Shown piece by piece: positions 12,760 through 25,291 of a stretch of DNA of 64,000 nt (position 1 is the stretch's first letter; every line of letters begins with the position of its first letter). The DNA comes from Aegilops tauschii subsp. strangulata (lineage: Eukaryota; Streptophyta; Magnoliopsida; Poales; Poaceae), in the NCBI RefSeq assembly GCF_002575655.3, contig NC_053035.3:94451322-94515321 (forward strand), written 5' to 3'. The notes under the pieces are model-generated. The model was not told the origin of the DNA. It was given only the letters and a program-made list of their open reading frames with translations, and made no database searches. The position numbers and the translations under genes are program-made.

Positions 12760-15539
12760 ATCTATTCTTGTTTTTATGCCTAGCTAGGGGCGTTAAACGA
12801 TAGCGCTTGTTGGGAGGCAACCCAATTTTATTTTTGTTTTTTGCTTTCTGTTCCTGTTTAGTAATAAATAATTCACCTAGCCTCTGTTTAGATGTGGTTT
12901 TATATTTTAATTAGTGTTTGTGCCAAGTAAAACCTATAGGATCTTCTTGGGTGATAATTGTTTGATCTTGCTAAAAAGACAGAAACTTTGTGCTCACGAA
13001 AACAATTGTTAAAAATCACCAGAGAGTGATAAAATAATGATTTCAACTGCAGTAGATCAATAAACAAATTATCTAGGTCTTCCTATTTTTTTCAGAATTT
13101 TTGGAGTTACATAAGTATTCGTATGAATCAGATTGCTACAGAATGTTCTGTTTTGACAGATTCTGTTTTTTGTGTGTTGTTTGCTTATTTTAATGAATCT
13201 ATGAGTAGTATCGGGGGGTATGAACCATAGAGAAATTGGAATACAGTAGGTTTAACACCAATATAAATAAAGAATGAGTTCATTACAGTACCTTAAAGTG
13301 GTGGTTTGTTTTCTTATACTAACGGAGCTCATGAGATTTTCTGTTATGTTTTGTGTTGTGAAGTTTTCAAGTTTTTGGGTAAAGATTTGATGGATTTTGG
13401 AATAAGGAGTGGCAAGAGCCTAAGCTTGGGGATGACCAAGGCACCCCAAGGTAAAATTAAAGGACAACCAAAAGCCTAAGCCTGGGGATTCCCCGGAAGG
13501 CATCCCCTCTTTCGTCTTCGTCTATCGGTAACTTTACTTGAGGCTATATTTTTATTCACCACATGATATGTGTTTTGCTTGGAGCGTCTTGTATGATTTG
13601 AGTATTTTCTTTTTAGTTTACCACAATCATCCTTGCTGTACACACCTTTTGGAGAGACACGCATGAATTGGAATTTATTAGAATACTCTATGTGCTTCAC
13701 TTATATCTTTTGAGCTAGATAATTTTGCTCTAGTGCTTCACTTATATCTTTTTAGAGCACGGTGGTGGTTTTATTTTATAGAAATTATTGATATCTCATG
13801 CTTCACTTATATTATTTTGAGAGTCTTTTAGAACAGCATGGTAATTTTCTTTGGCTATAAAATTAGTCCTATTATGATAGGCATCCAAGATGGGTATAAT
13901 AAAAACTTTCATATAAAGTGCATTGAATACTATGAGAAGTTTGATGCTTGATGATTGTTTTGAGATATGAAGATGGTGATATTAGAGTCATGCTAGTTGA
14001 GTAATTGTGAATTTGAGAAATACTTGTGTTGAGGTTTGCAAGTCCCGTAGCATGCACGTATGGTAACCGTTGTGTAACAAATTTGAAGCATGAGGTGTTT
14101 CTTTGATTGCCTTCCTTATGAGTGGCGGTCGGGGACGCGCGATGGTCTTTTCCTACCAATCTATCCCCCTAGGAGCATGCACGTAGTGCTTGGTTTTGAT
14201 GACTTGTAGATTTTTGCAATAATTATGTGAGTTATTTATGACTAATGTTGAGTCGATGGATTATACGCACTCTCACCCTTCCACCATTGCTAGCCTCTCT
14301 TATACCGCGCAACTTTTGCCGGTACCATAAAGCCACCATTTACCTTCCTCAAAACAGCCACCATACCTACCTATTATGGGATTTCCATAGCCACTCCGAG
14401 ATATATTGCCATGCAACTTTCCACCGTTTCTTTTATTATGACACGCTTCATCATTGTCATATTGCCTCGCATGATCATGTAGTTGACATCGTATTTGTGG
14501 CAAAGCCACCATTCATAATCTTTCATACATGTCACTCTTGATTCATTGCACATCCCGGTACACCACCGGAGGCATTCATATAGAGTCATATTTTGTTCTA
14601 AGTATCGAGTTGTAATTCTTGAGTTGTAAATAAATAAAAGTGTGTGATCATCATTATTAGAGAATTGACCCGTGTGAGGAAAAAAAGAGAGGCCAAAGAA
14701 GCCCAATAAAAAAAGAGGCCAAAGAAGCCCAACAAAAAATGAGAGAAAAAGAGAGAAGGGACAATGTTACTATCCTTTTTCCACACTTGTGCTTCAAAGT
14801 AGCACCATGATCTTCATGATAGAGAGTCTCCTATTTTGTCACTTTCATACTAGTGGGAATTTTTCATTATAGAACTTGGCTTGTATATTCTAACGATGGG
14901 CTTCCTCAAATGCCCTAGGTCTTCATGAGCAAGCAAGTTGGATGCACACCCACTTAGTTTCTTTTGTTGAGCTTTCATACATTTATAGCTCTAGTGCATC
15001 CGTTGCATGGCAATCCCTACTCACTCACATTGATATCTATTGATGGGCATCTCCATAGCCCATTAATACGCCTAGTTGATGTGAGACCATCTTCCTCCTT
15101 TTTGTCTTCTCCACAACCACCATTCTATTCCACCTATAGTGCTATGTCCATGGCTCACGCTCATGTATTGCGTGAAAGTTGAAAAAGTTTGAGAATACTA
15201 AAGTATGAAACAATTGCTTGGCTTGTCATCGGGGTTGTGCATGATTTGAGCATTTTGTGTGACGAAGATGGAGCATAGCCAAACTATATGATTTTGTAGG
15301 GATGAACTTTCTTTGGCCATGTTATTTTGAGAGGACATGATTACTTTGTTAGTATGCTTGAAGTATTATTATTTTTATGTCAGTATTAAACTTTTGTCTT
15401 GAATCTTTCGGATCGGAACATTCATGCCACAATAAAGAAAATTACATTGATAATTATGTTAGGTAGCATTCCACATCAAAAATTCTGTTTTTATCATTTA
15501 CCTACTCGAGGACGAGCAGGAATTAACCTCGGGGATGCT
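12760..15539 (+). other. 3' noncoding region of A
   Basis: This 2.8-kb stretch has no convincing gene. It opens with GCCTAGCTAGGGGCGTTAAA, shared with B, C and D. It continues with sequence homologous to their 3' regions, including blocks such as TCAGAATTTTTGGAGTTACA and the CTTCACTTATAT repeats at 13690-13810. It ends with a purine-rich stretch (GACGAGCAGG ... GGGGATGCT) directly before the 3' LTR, the likely plus-strand primer site. A segment around 14640-14770 is AG-rich with GAGAAAAAGAG runs. Confidence 0.8.
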
Positions 15540-17131
15540 TGATACGTCTCCAACGTATCTATAATTTCTGATTGTTCCATGCTATTATATTATCTGTTTT
15601 GGATGTTTAATGGGATTTAATATGCTCTTTTATATTATTTTTGGGACTAACCTATTAACCAAAGGCCCAGTGCCAGTTTCTGTTTTTTTGCCTATTTCAG
15701 TGTTTTGCAGAAAAGGAATACCAAACAGAATCCAAATGGAATGAAACCTTCGGGATGATCTTTCTTGGAACGAAAGCAATCCAGAAGACTTGGAGTTGAA
15801 GTCTGGAACCCCGTGAGGCGGCCACGAGGCAGGAGGGCGCGCCTAGGGGGGTAGGCGCGTGCCCCACCCTCATGGGCCCCACAGAGCTCTACCGACGTAC
15901 TTCTTTCGCCTATATATACTCTTATACCCGAAAAACATCAGGGGGAGCCACAAAACCACTTTTCCACCGCTGCAACCTTCTGTACCCATGAGATCCCATC
16001 TTGGGGCCTTTTTCGGTGCTCTGCCGGAGGGGGAATCGATCATGGAGGGCTTCTACATCAACACCATAGCCTCTCCGATGATGTGTGAGTAGTTTACCAC
16101 TGACCTTTGGGTCGATAGTTATTAGCTAGATGGCTTCTTCTCTCTCTTTGATTCTCAATACAAAGTTCTCCTTGATGATCTTGGAGATCTATTCGATGTA
16201 ATACTCTTTTGGGGTGTGTTTGCCGAGATATGATGAATTGTGGATTTATGAACAAGTTTATCTATGAATATTATTTGGTTCTTCTCTGAATTCTTATATG
16301 CATGATTTGATATCTTTGCAAGTCTCTTCGAATTATCGTTTTAGTTTGGCCTACTAGATTGATCTTTCTTGAAATGGGGGAAGTGCTTAGCTTTGGGTTC
16401 AATCTTGCGGTGTCCTTTCCCAGTGATAGTAGGGGCAGCAAGGCACGTATTGTATTGTTGCCATCGAGGATAAAAAGATGGGGTTTATATCATATTGCTT
16501 GAGTTTATCCCTCTACATCATGTCATCTTGCCTAATGCATTACTCTGTTCTTATGAACTTAATACTCTAGATGCATGCTGGATAGCGGTCGATGTGTGGA
16601 GTAATAGTAGTAGATGCAGAATGGTTTCGGTCTACTTGACACGGACGTGATGCCTATATTCATGATCATTGCCTTAGATAACTTCACAACTATGCGCTTT
16701 TCTATCAATTGCTCGGCAGTAATTTGTTCACCCACCGTAATACATGCTATCTTGAGAGAAGCCACTAGTGAAACCTATGGCTCCCGGGTCTATTTTACAT
16801 CATATAAGTTTTTGATCTACAATTCTAGTTTCCTATTTATTTTATTTTGCAATCTTTATTTTCCAATCTATACAACAAAAATACCCAAAATATTTATCTG
16901 ACTATCTTTATCAGATCTTACTTTTGCGAGTGAACGTGAAGGGATTGTCAACCCCTTTATCACGTTGGTTGCAAGGTTCTTGATTGTTTGTGCAGGTACT
17001 AGGTGACTTGCGCATTGTCTCCTACTGGATTGATACCTTGGTTCTCAAAAACTGAGGGAAATACTTATGCTACTTTGCTTCATCACCCTTTCCTCTTCAA
17101 GGGAAAACCAACGCATGCTCAAGAGGTAGCA
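15540..17131 (+). repeat. 3' LTR of A
   Basis: 1592 bp, from TGATACGTCTCC at 15540 to ...GAGGTAGCA at 17131, followed directly by the TACCC target duplication. It carries a short segment near 15730 that is missing from the 5' LTR near 10530. Confidence 0.95.
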
Positions 17132-18000
17132 TACCCCATTGTCACCACGAGTATTCATATGCAAGACATATATCAAGTGTTCTCAAATCCATAAAAGTAT
17201 TCTATCCGATAACAACGAAATCTCAAAGGGAAAACTCAATTCATCACAACAAGATAGAGAGGGGAAAACACCATATGATCCAACTATATTAACAAAGCCC
17301 GCGATACATCAAGATCGTGACATCTCAAGAACAAGAGAGAGAGAGAGATTAAACACATAGCTACTGATACAAACCCTTAGCCCCGAGGGTGGACTACTCC
17401 CTCCTCATCGTGGTGGCCGCCGGGATGATGAAGATGGCCACCGGTGATGATCTCCCCCTCCGGCGGAGTGCCGAAACGGGGTCTAGATTGGTTTTTGGTG
17501 GCTATAGAGCCTTGCGGCGGCGGAACTTCTGATCTAGGGTTAACCCTGAGGGTTTTTGGAATATTTGGGATTTTATAGGGCAAAGAGGGGGTGCAGGAGG
17601 CCACTAAGGTGGGCACAACCCACCTGGGCACGCCTGGGCCCCCAGGCCCTTGTGGGTTGTGCCCCCCTCGGGGCAGCCCCAAGTGCTGCTCTGGCCCATC
17701 GGGAGTCTTCTGGTCCATAAAAAATCCACAAAAAGTTTCACGGTGTTTGGACTCTGTTTGATATTGATTTCCTACGATGTAAAAAACAAGAAAAAAACAT
17801 CAACTGGCACTGGGCACTGGGTCAATAGGTTAGTCCCAAAAAATGATATAAAGTTGCTATAAAATGATTGTAAAACATTCAAGAATGATAATATAACAGC
17901 ATGAATGCTTCATAAATTATAGATACGTTGGAGACGTATCAGGTTGCCTCCCAACGAGCGCTATCGTTTTACGCCCCTAGCTAGGCATAATTCGAAGGAT

Positions 18001-20061
18001 CTAAGTATTGTTATCTTTATTTCTAGATCCATATGATGCCCTCATGATTAATTCATATGGTGGCTTAATTCTAGTTCTAGGGAAGTGTTCCATACCCTTC
18101 CTCAGTGGAAATTGAAATTTAATATTGCCTTCTTTCATGTCAATCACGACACCAATAGTACGTAAAAACGGTCTACCAAGAATAATTGGACAAGACGGAT
18201 TGCAATCAATATCAAGAACAATAAAATCTATGGGCACATAATTCCTATTTGCAAGAATAAGAACATCATTAATTCTTCCCATAGATTTTTTAATAGTAGA
18301 ATCCGCCAAGTGCAAATTTAGAGAACACTCTTCAATATCGGTAAGACCAAGCACATCACATAAAGATTTCAGAACTGTAGAAACACTAGCACCCAAGTCA
18401 CATAAATCAAAACACTCATAATTTTTGATCTTGAATTTGATGGTAGGTTCCCATTCATCATGTATTTTTGTAGGAATTGAAACCTCTAATTCCAACTTTT
18501 CTTCAAAAGCTTTCATCATAGCATCAACAATATGTTTAGTAAAGCTTTATTTTGTTCATAAGCATGGGGTGAATTTATCATGGATTGCAACAAAGAAATA
18601 CAATCAATCAAAGAGCAACTATCATAATTAAAGTCTTTGTAATCCAAAAGAGTGGGCACATCACTAGTTAAAGTTTTGACCTCTTCAAACCCACTTTTAT
18701 CAATTTTCTCAACAAGATTTTCACCCTCCGAATTATCGGGACACCTTCTAACTAAAGTTGACTCTTCTTCAGTCCCTTTATTATCAATCTTAATTTTACT
18801 AAACAAAGAATCAATAGAAGAAACACCAATCATTTTAAGATCTTCACCACTTTTATGAAAGCAATCACTTGAAAACGCTTTTTTCTAAAAATTCTCTTCT
18901 AGCTCTAAGCATAGTGGTTCTTTTCTTACTTTCATCCATAGAAACATAAAGAGCCTTAATTGATTCCTCAACCTTAGGCACAAATATTTTCATTTTGAGA
19001 TTTTCTACATCATGAGAAATTCTATCAATACTTCTAGACATATCATCAATCTTATTCAGATTTTCTTCTATTGTAGCATTGAAAACTTTTTGAGTATTGA
19101 TTAATTCTTTAATATTATTCTCAAGATCAGAGGTGTTACTATTATTATTATAAGAAGGATTACCATACTTATTAGAGGAATTACTAGGAAAAGGCCATGA
19201 TTAAAATTACCTCTATAAGCATTGTTATTGAAATTGTTTCGCGAGATAAAATTCACATCTATGGCATCACTATTTTACTCAATCAAAGTAGACAAAGGCA
19301 CATCATTAAAATCAATAAGAGCACTTTTATTAGCAACAAATTTCATAAGAGCATCAACTTTTTCACTCGAAGAAGAAATTTCTTCAACCGAATTAACTTT
19401 TTTACTAGTAGAAGCTCTTTCGGTATGCCATTGTGAATAATTTGCCATAATATTCAAGCAATTTGGTGGCTTCACCCAAAGTAATTTCCATACAAGTACC
19501 ACCCACGGCGGAGTCCAAAAGATTGCGAGAAACAAAATTCAACCCCGCATAAAATTTGTGTATGATCATCCAAAGATTTAACCCATGAGTTGGGCAATTC
19601 CTTAGCATCAATTTCATCCTTTCCCAAGATTGTGCAACATGCTCATGTTCAAGTTGCTTGAAATTCATGATCTGGGTTCTAAGGGAAATAATTTTTGCGG
19701 GCGGAAAATACTTAGTAATAAAGGCATCTTTGCACTTATCCCAAGAATCGATACTATTGCGAGGCAAAGAAGAAAACCAATTTTTTGCACGATCTCGCAA
19801 AGAAAACGGGAATAATTTCAACTGCATAATATCATTGTCCACATCGTTTTTCTTTTGCGTATCGCATAATTCCACAAATGTGTTAAGATGGGATGCGACA
19901 TCCTCATTAGGAGTAAATTGATCTTTCATAACAAGATTCAGCAAAGCGGCATTAATATCACAAGACTCCGCACTAGTGGCGGGAGGAGCAATTGGAGTGC
20001 TAATAAAGTCATTGTTATTGGTATTGGAGAAATCACACAACTTGGTGTTCTCTTGAGTCAT
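18001..20061 (-). pseudogene. gag-protease of B, multiply broken
   Basis: Read on the minus strand from an ATG at 20061 (MTQENTKLCDF), matching the gag start of D. The gag core includes the LRDRAKNWFSSLP and WERMKLMLRNCP motifs of plant Gypsy capsid proteins and FYAGLNF. The frame shifts near 19455, meets a stop near 19283, and shifts again near 19195 and 18530. The last part, 18001-18519, is an uninterrupted aspartic protease of about 170 residues with the catalytic DLGAS motif near residue 40 and the ILGRPFL motif near residue 115. It ends ...RNKDNNT. There is no zinc knuckle before the protease. The neighbouring DNA contains no reverse transcriptase, so the module is gag-PR only. It is the best-preserved protease in the nest. 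Confidence 0.85.
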
Positions 20062-20252
20062 CGTGTCTATGCAACAAGATTGCACTCAAAAAGCAGATCT
20101 GACGAGAAAACGGCGAACGAAAAAGGGGGCGAATAAAAATGGCAATTGTTTGTGAAGTGGGGGAGAGGAAAACGAGAGGCAAATGGCAAATAATGTAAAT
20201 TGCAAGGAGATGAGATTTGTGATTAGGAACCTAATAGATGTTGGTGATGTCT

Positions 20253-20269
20253 CCCCGGCAACGGCGCCA
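20253..20269 (-). promoter_or_regulatory. Primer-binding site of B (tRNA-Asp)
   Basis: The plus strand reads CCCCGGCAACGGCGCCA, an exact complement of the TGGCGCCGTTGCCGGGG site, 11 bp inside the 5' LTR edge at 20281. Confidence 0.85.
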
Positions 20270-20280
20270 GAAAGTTCCTT

Positions 20281-21861
20281 TGATGTCGCTTGAGATGCGT
20301 CGGTGTTTCCCCAAGGAATAAGGGAGGATGCAGCACAACAACGGTAAGGTATTTCCCTCAGTGATGAGACCAAGGTTATTGAACCAGTAGGAGAACCACA
20401 CAACACTACGTAAACGGTACCTGCACACAAATAACAAATACTTGCAACCCAACGCGTTAAAGGGGTTGTCAATCCCTTTCGGGTAGCGGTGCCAAAAAGT
20501 GACGTAAGGATAGGATAAAATTGTAGTAGATTGATAGATGCAAATAAATGTAAATAAAACGCAGCAAGGTGTTTTTGGGTTTTTGATAATATAGATCTGG
20601 AAATAAAACAAGCAAATAAACGAAAAGGCAATTGGCAATATGGATTTGAAAGTATATGATGGAAAATAGACCCGGGGCCTTAGATTTCACTAGTCGCTTC
20701 TCTCGAGAAAATAGCAACGGTGGGTAGACAAATTACTGTTGGGCAATTGATAGAAAAGCAAATAATTATGACAATATCCAAGACAATGATCATGTATATA
20801 GGCATCACGTCCAAGATTAGTAGACCAACTCCTACCTGCTTCTACTACTATTACTCCACACATCGACCACTATCCAGCATGCATCTAGTAATTAAGTTCA
20901 TGGAAAAACGGAGTAATGCAATAAGAACGATGACATGATGTAGACAAGATCTATTCATGTAGGAATAGACCCCATCTTTTTATCCTTAATAGCAACGATA
21001 CATGTGTGCCTTTCTACCCCTTCTGTCACTGGGAAAGGACACCGCAAGACCGAACCCATTACAAAGCGCCTCTTCACATTGCAAGATAAATAGATCAAGT
21101 TGGCCAAACAAAACCCAAACATCAGAGAAGAAATACGAGGCTATAACAATCAAGCTTGTATATTAAATCAAGGCAAATCTGATCATAAACTCACAATTCA
21201 TCAGATCCCAACAAACACATCGCAAAGATTCATTACATCAAATAGATTTCCAAGAGACTGTTGTATTGAGATACAAAGAGAGAAAAAGCCATCTAGCTAC
21301 TGCCTACGGACCCGTAGGTCTGAGTTGAACTACTCACGCATCATCGGAGAGGCGCCAATGAGGATGATGAACCCCTCCGTGATCGTGTTCCCCTCTGGCG
21401 GAGGGCCGTAATAGGGCTCTAGATTGGATCTCGTGGTTCTGGAACTTGCGGCGGCTGGAATAAAATTTCGTTGACTCCTCTAGGGTTTCTGGAGCAAGGA
21501 GGTATTTATAGAGCGAAGAGGCAGTGCGGGAGGCCACCGAGGTGGGTACAACCCACTTGGGCGCGCCTGGGGGCCCATGTGCACCCTGGTGGGTTGTGCC
21601 CCCCTCGGGGCACCCGCAGGTGCTTCTCTGGCCCATGTGGTGTTTTCTGGTCGAAAAAATCCACAAAAGCGCTTCATTTGGACTCCGTTTGATATTGATT
21701 TTCTACGATGTAAAAAATAAGTAGAAAACAACAACTGGCACTTGGCACTATGTCAATAGGTTAGTCCCAACAAATGATATAAAATGATTGTAAAACATCC
21801 AAGAATGATAATATAACAGCATGGAACAATAAAAAATTATAGATACGTTGCAGAGGTATCA
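20281..21861 (-). repeat. 5' LTR of B
   Basis: 1581 bp. The minus strand starts at 21861 with a slightly mutated edge (TGATACCTCTGCAACGTATC) and ends ...CAAGCGACATCA at 20281. The right target duplication ATATC follows at 21862-21866. Confidence 0.93.
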
Positions 21862-21866
21862 ATATC

Positions 21867-22993
21867 CAAGGCAATGATTATGAATATAGGCATCACGTCC
21901 GTGTCAAGTAGACCGACTCCTGCCTGCATCTAGTACTATTACAGCACACATCGACCGCTATCCAGCATGCATCTAGAGTATTAAGTTCATAAGAACGGAG
22001 TAACGCCTTAAGTAAGATGACATGATGTAGAGGGATAAACTCAAGCAATATGATGGAAACCCCATCTTTTTACCCTGGATGGAAACAATACAATACGTGC
22101 CTCGCTACCCCTACTTTGTCACTGGGTGAGGACACCGCAAGATTGAACCCAAAACTAAGCACCTCTCCCATTGCAAGAAGAACCAATCTAGTTGGCCAAA
22201 CCAAACAGATAATTCAAAGAGAAATACAAAGATATCAGACCATGCATATAAGAATTTAGAAAAGACTCAAATAATATTCATAGATAATCTCATCATAAAT
22301 CCACAATTCACCGGATCTCGACAAACACACCGCAAAAGAATATTACATCGGATAGATCTCCAAGAACATCGAGGAGAAGATTGTATTGAAGATCAAAGAG
22401 AGAGAAGAAGCCATCTAGCTACTAGCCATGGACCCGCATGTCTGTGGTAAACTACTCACGCTTCATTGGAAGGGCAATAGAGTTGATGTAGAAGCCCTTC
22501 ATGATCGAATCTCCCCTCCGGCAAGGTGCCATAAAAGGCCCCAAGATGGGATCTCATGGGTACAGAAGGTTACGGCGGCGAAAAAGTATTTTGGTGGACA
22601 CTTCTGGTTGTTTGGGAATATTTGGGAATTTATAGCGAAATAATTAGGGTTGGAGGAGTCCCGTGGGGCCCACAAGCCAGACCCCCCTAGGGCGCGCCCT
22701 GAGGGCTTGTGGAGCCCTCGGGACCCTTCTGCCCCCCTCTCCAAGTTTGTTGGGTGTCTTATGGTCCAAGAAAAATCATCACGAAAGTTTTATTCTGTTT
22801 GGACTCCGTTTGGTATTCCTTTTCTGTAAAACTCAAAAACAAGGAAAAAACAGAAACTGGCACTGGGCTCTAGGTTAATAAGTTAGTCCCAAAAATAATA
22901 TAAAATAGCATATTAATGCATTTAAAACATCCAAAACAGATAATATAATAGCATGGAACAATAAAAAATTATAGATACGTTGGAGACGTGTCA
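21867..22993 (-). repeat. 3' LTR of C, right part
   Basis: Continuation of the LTR interrupted at 5658, resuming after the second ATATC. It ends at 22993 with GGAGACGTGTCA (one transition from the usual edge) and is followed by the GCATCCCCAAGCTTAATTCC purine tract complement. Together the two parts make about 1.58 kb. Confidence 0.9.
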
Positions 22994-25291
22994 AGCATCC
23001 CCAAGCTTAATTCCTGCTCGTCCTCGAGTAGGTAAATGATAAAAACGAAATTTTTGATGTGGAATGCTACCTAAAATATTTATCCATGTAATTTTCTTTA
23101 TTGTGGCATGAATATTCAGATCCATAAGATTCAAAAGAAAAGTTAAATACTGACATAAAAACAATAATACGTCAAGCATACTAATAAAGCAATCTTGTCT
23201 TCTCAAAATAACATGGCCAAAGAAAGTTATCCCTACAAAATCATATAGTCTGGCTATGCTCCATCTTCATCACAAAAAGTATTAAATCATGCACAACCCC
23301 GATGACAAGCCAAGCAATTGTTTCATACTTTTGATGTTCTCAAACTTTTTCAACTTTCACGCAATACATGAGCGTGAGCCATGGATATAACACTATAGGT
23401 GGAATATAATATGGTGGTTGTGGAGAAGACAAAAAGAAGGAGAAAGTGTCACATCTACTAGGTGTATTAACGGGCTATGGAGATGCCCATCAATAGATAT
23501 CAATGTGAGTGAGTAGGGATTGCCATGCAACGGATGCACAAGAGCTATAAGTGTATGAAAGCTCAAAAAGAAACTAAGTGGGTGTGCATCCAACTTGCTT
23601 GCTCACGAAGACCTAGGGCAATTTTGAGGAAGCCCATCATTGGAATATACAAGCCAAGTTCTATAATGAAAAATTCCCACTAGTATATGAAAGTGACAAC
23701 ATAGGAGACTCTCTATCATGAAGAACATGGTGCTACTTTGAAGCACAAGTGTGGTAAAAGGATAGTAGCATTCCCCCTTCTATATTTTCTCTCATTTTTT
23801 GTTTGGGCTTCTTTTGGCCTCTTTTATTTTTTGTAAAGTCCGAAGACTCATCCCAACTTGTGAGGGAATCATAGCTTCCATCATCCTTTCCTCACATGGG
23901 ACAATGCTCTAATAATGATGATCATCACACTTTTATTTACTTACAACTCAAGAATTACAACTCGATTCTAGAACAAAATATGACTCTATATGAATGCCTC
24001 CGATGGTGTACCAGGATGTGCAATGATCAAGAGTGACATGTATAAAAAATATGAACGGTGGCCTTGCCACAAATACTATGCCAACTACATGATCATGCAA
24101 AGCAATATGACAATGATGGAGCGTGTCATAATAAACAGAATGGTGGAAGTTGCATGGCAATATATCTCGGAATGGCTATGGAAATGCCATAATAGGTAGG
24201 TATGGTGGCTGTTTTGAGGAAGGTATATGATGGGTTTAATGCACCAGCGAAAGTTGCGCGGTACTAGAGAGGCTAGCAACGGTGGAAGGGTGAGAGTGCG
24301 TATAATCCATGGACTCAACATTAGTCATAAAGAATTCACATACTTATTGCAAAAGCCTATTAGCTATCGAAACAAAGACTACATGCATGCTCCTAGGGGG
24401 ATAGATTGGTAGGAAAAGACCATCACTCGTGCCCGACCGCCACTCATAAGGAAGACAATCAATTAATAAATCATGCTCCGACTTCATCACATAACGGTTC
24501 ACCATACGTGCATGGTACGGGAATCACAAACTTTAACACAAGTATTTCTACCAATCCACAATTACTCACTAGCATGACTCTAATATCACCATCTTTATAT
24601 CTCAAAACAATATGCAAGGAATCAAACTTCTCATAGTATTCAACGCTCTTTATATGAAAGTTGTTATTATATCCCTCTTGGATGCCCATAATATTAGGAC
24701 TAAATTCATAACCTAAGCAAATTACCATGCTATTTAGAGACTCTCAAAATAATATAAGTGAGGCATGAGAGTTCAACAATTTTTATAAAATAAAACCACC
24801 TCCGTACTCTAAAAAGATATAAGTGAAGCACTAGAGCAAATTGCCCAGCTCAAAAGATACTCCCTCCGTTCCATATTACTCGTCGCTGATTTAGTACAAA
24901 GTTGTACTAAATCAGCGACGAGTAATATGTAAACTTCGTACACTTCTGCAACTCCAAAAATTCTGAAAAATTAGGACAAGAGAGAAAATTTGTATACCAA
25001 TCTTGTGTAAAACATTCTGGATTTTATCACGCTTCTATGTTTTTTAAATTCTGGCAATGAGCGCAAAAATTTCTGTTTTTCAGCAAGATCAAATCAACGA
25101 TATACCAAAGTATCCCAAAGGCTTTACTTGGCTCAAACACTAACTAAAACACCAAAACACAATTACTAGAGAGGTAATAATGTGTATTTATTCAAGAACA
25201 GAACCAAAAACAAAAAACATAAAAATAAAATTGGGTTGCCTCCCAACAAGCGCTATTGTTTAATGCCCCTAGCTAGGCATAAAACATAGAT
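22994..25291 (-). other. 3' noncoding region of C
   Basis: This region is homologous to the 3' noncoding parts of A, B and D and has no gene I can support. It contains a truncated Stowaway MITE at 24860-24929, beside which several hundred bases present in A and D are missing. Near 25240 it holds the inverse of the conserved GCCTAGCTAGGGGCATTAAA block next to the stop codon of the C ORF. Confidence 0.8.
24860..24929. mobile_element. Stowaway-like MITE, right end truncated
   Basis: TA followed by CTCCCTCCGTTCC begins the element at 24860, the usual Stowaway end. It contains a perfect 28-bp inverted repeat around a 2-base centre (arms at about 24872-24899 and 24902-24929). The expected right terminus (mirror of CTCCCTCCGTTC plus TA) is absent; the sequence passes directly into C sequence at 24930. 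Confidence 0.85.

Larger units (their letters stand above)
10342..17131 (+). mobile_element. Gypsy element A, complete and non-autonomous, innermost of the nest
   Basis: A is a 6790-bp element flanked by TACCC at 10337-10341 and 17132-17136. LTRs are 10342-11922 and 15540-17131. The internal part has two tandem tRNA-Asp primer sites, one short broken gag-like ORF (12227-12759) and about 2.8 kb of noncoding sequence. There is no protease or polymerase. The LTRs differ by roughly three substitutions in the first hundred bases plus a short indel, so it is not a very recent insertion, but it must be younger than S1, B, C and D, which it interrupts directly or indirectly. The 5' LTR 3' edge has mutated from CA to TA. 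Confidence 0.95.
9587..17941 (-). mobile_element. Solo LTR S1 in B, interrupted by element A
   Basis: Its two parts (9587-10341 and 17137-17941) join into one LTR of about 1.56 kb. On the minus strand it starts with the shared edge TGATACGTCTCCAACGTATC at 17941 and ends ...GTAGTAGACATCA at 9587. GGTTG flanks it at 9582-9586 and 17942-17946, so it is a solo LTR left by recombination between the two LTRs of a full element, not a truncated copy. Its body differs from the LTRs of A-D, although the first 40 bases agree. I recall this LTR as belonging to an abundant Triticeae Gypsy family (WHAM/Wilma type), without certainty. Confidence 0.93.
5659..21861 (-). mobile_element. Gypsy element B (gag-protease), nested in the C 3' LTR
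   Basis: B lies on the minus strand with perfect duplications ATATC at 5654-5658 and 21862-21866. Its 5' LTR is 20281-21861 and its 3' LTR 5659-7228. The terminal bases of the 3' LTR have decayed from CA to TA in element orientation. An exact tRNA-Asp primer site (20253-20269) precedes a broken gag-protease frame (18001-20061). The 3' noncoding region is split by solo LTR S1. Without S1 and A the element is about 7.8 kb. No polymerase genes are present. Its gag-protease is the same module as in D, yet its LTR 3' edge (...CAAGCGACATCA) differs from that of A, C and D (...TAGCA type). Confidence 0.93.

Noticed and set aside
13872..14786. Short frames of 60-110 residues on both strands of the A 3' region
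   Set aside because: Homologous DNA in B, C and D does not keep them open; they are in the noncoding 3' region.
10342..17131. Two separate solo LTRs rather than one element A
   Set aside because: A TACCC duplication flanks the pair as a whole, and primer sites and a purine tract sit at the inner edges, as in one full element.
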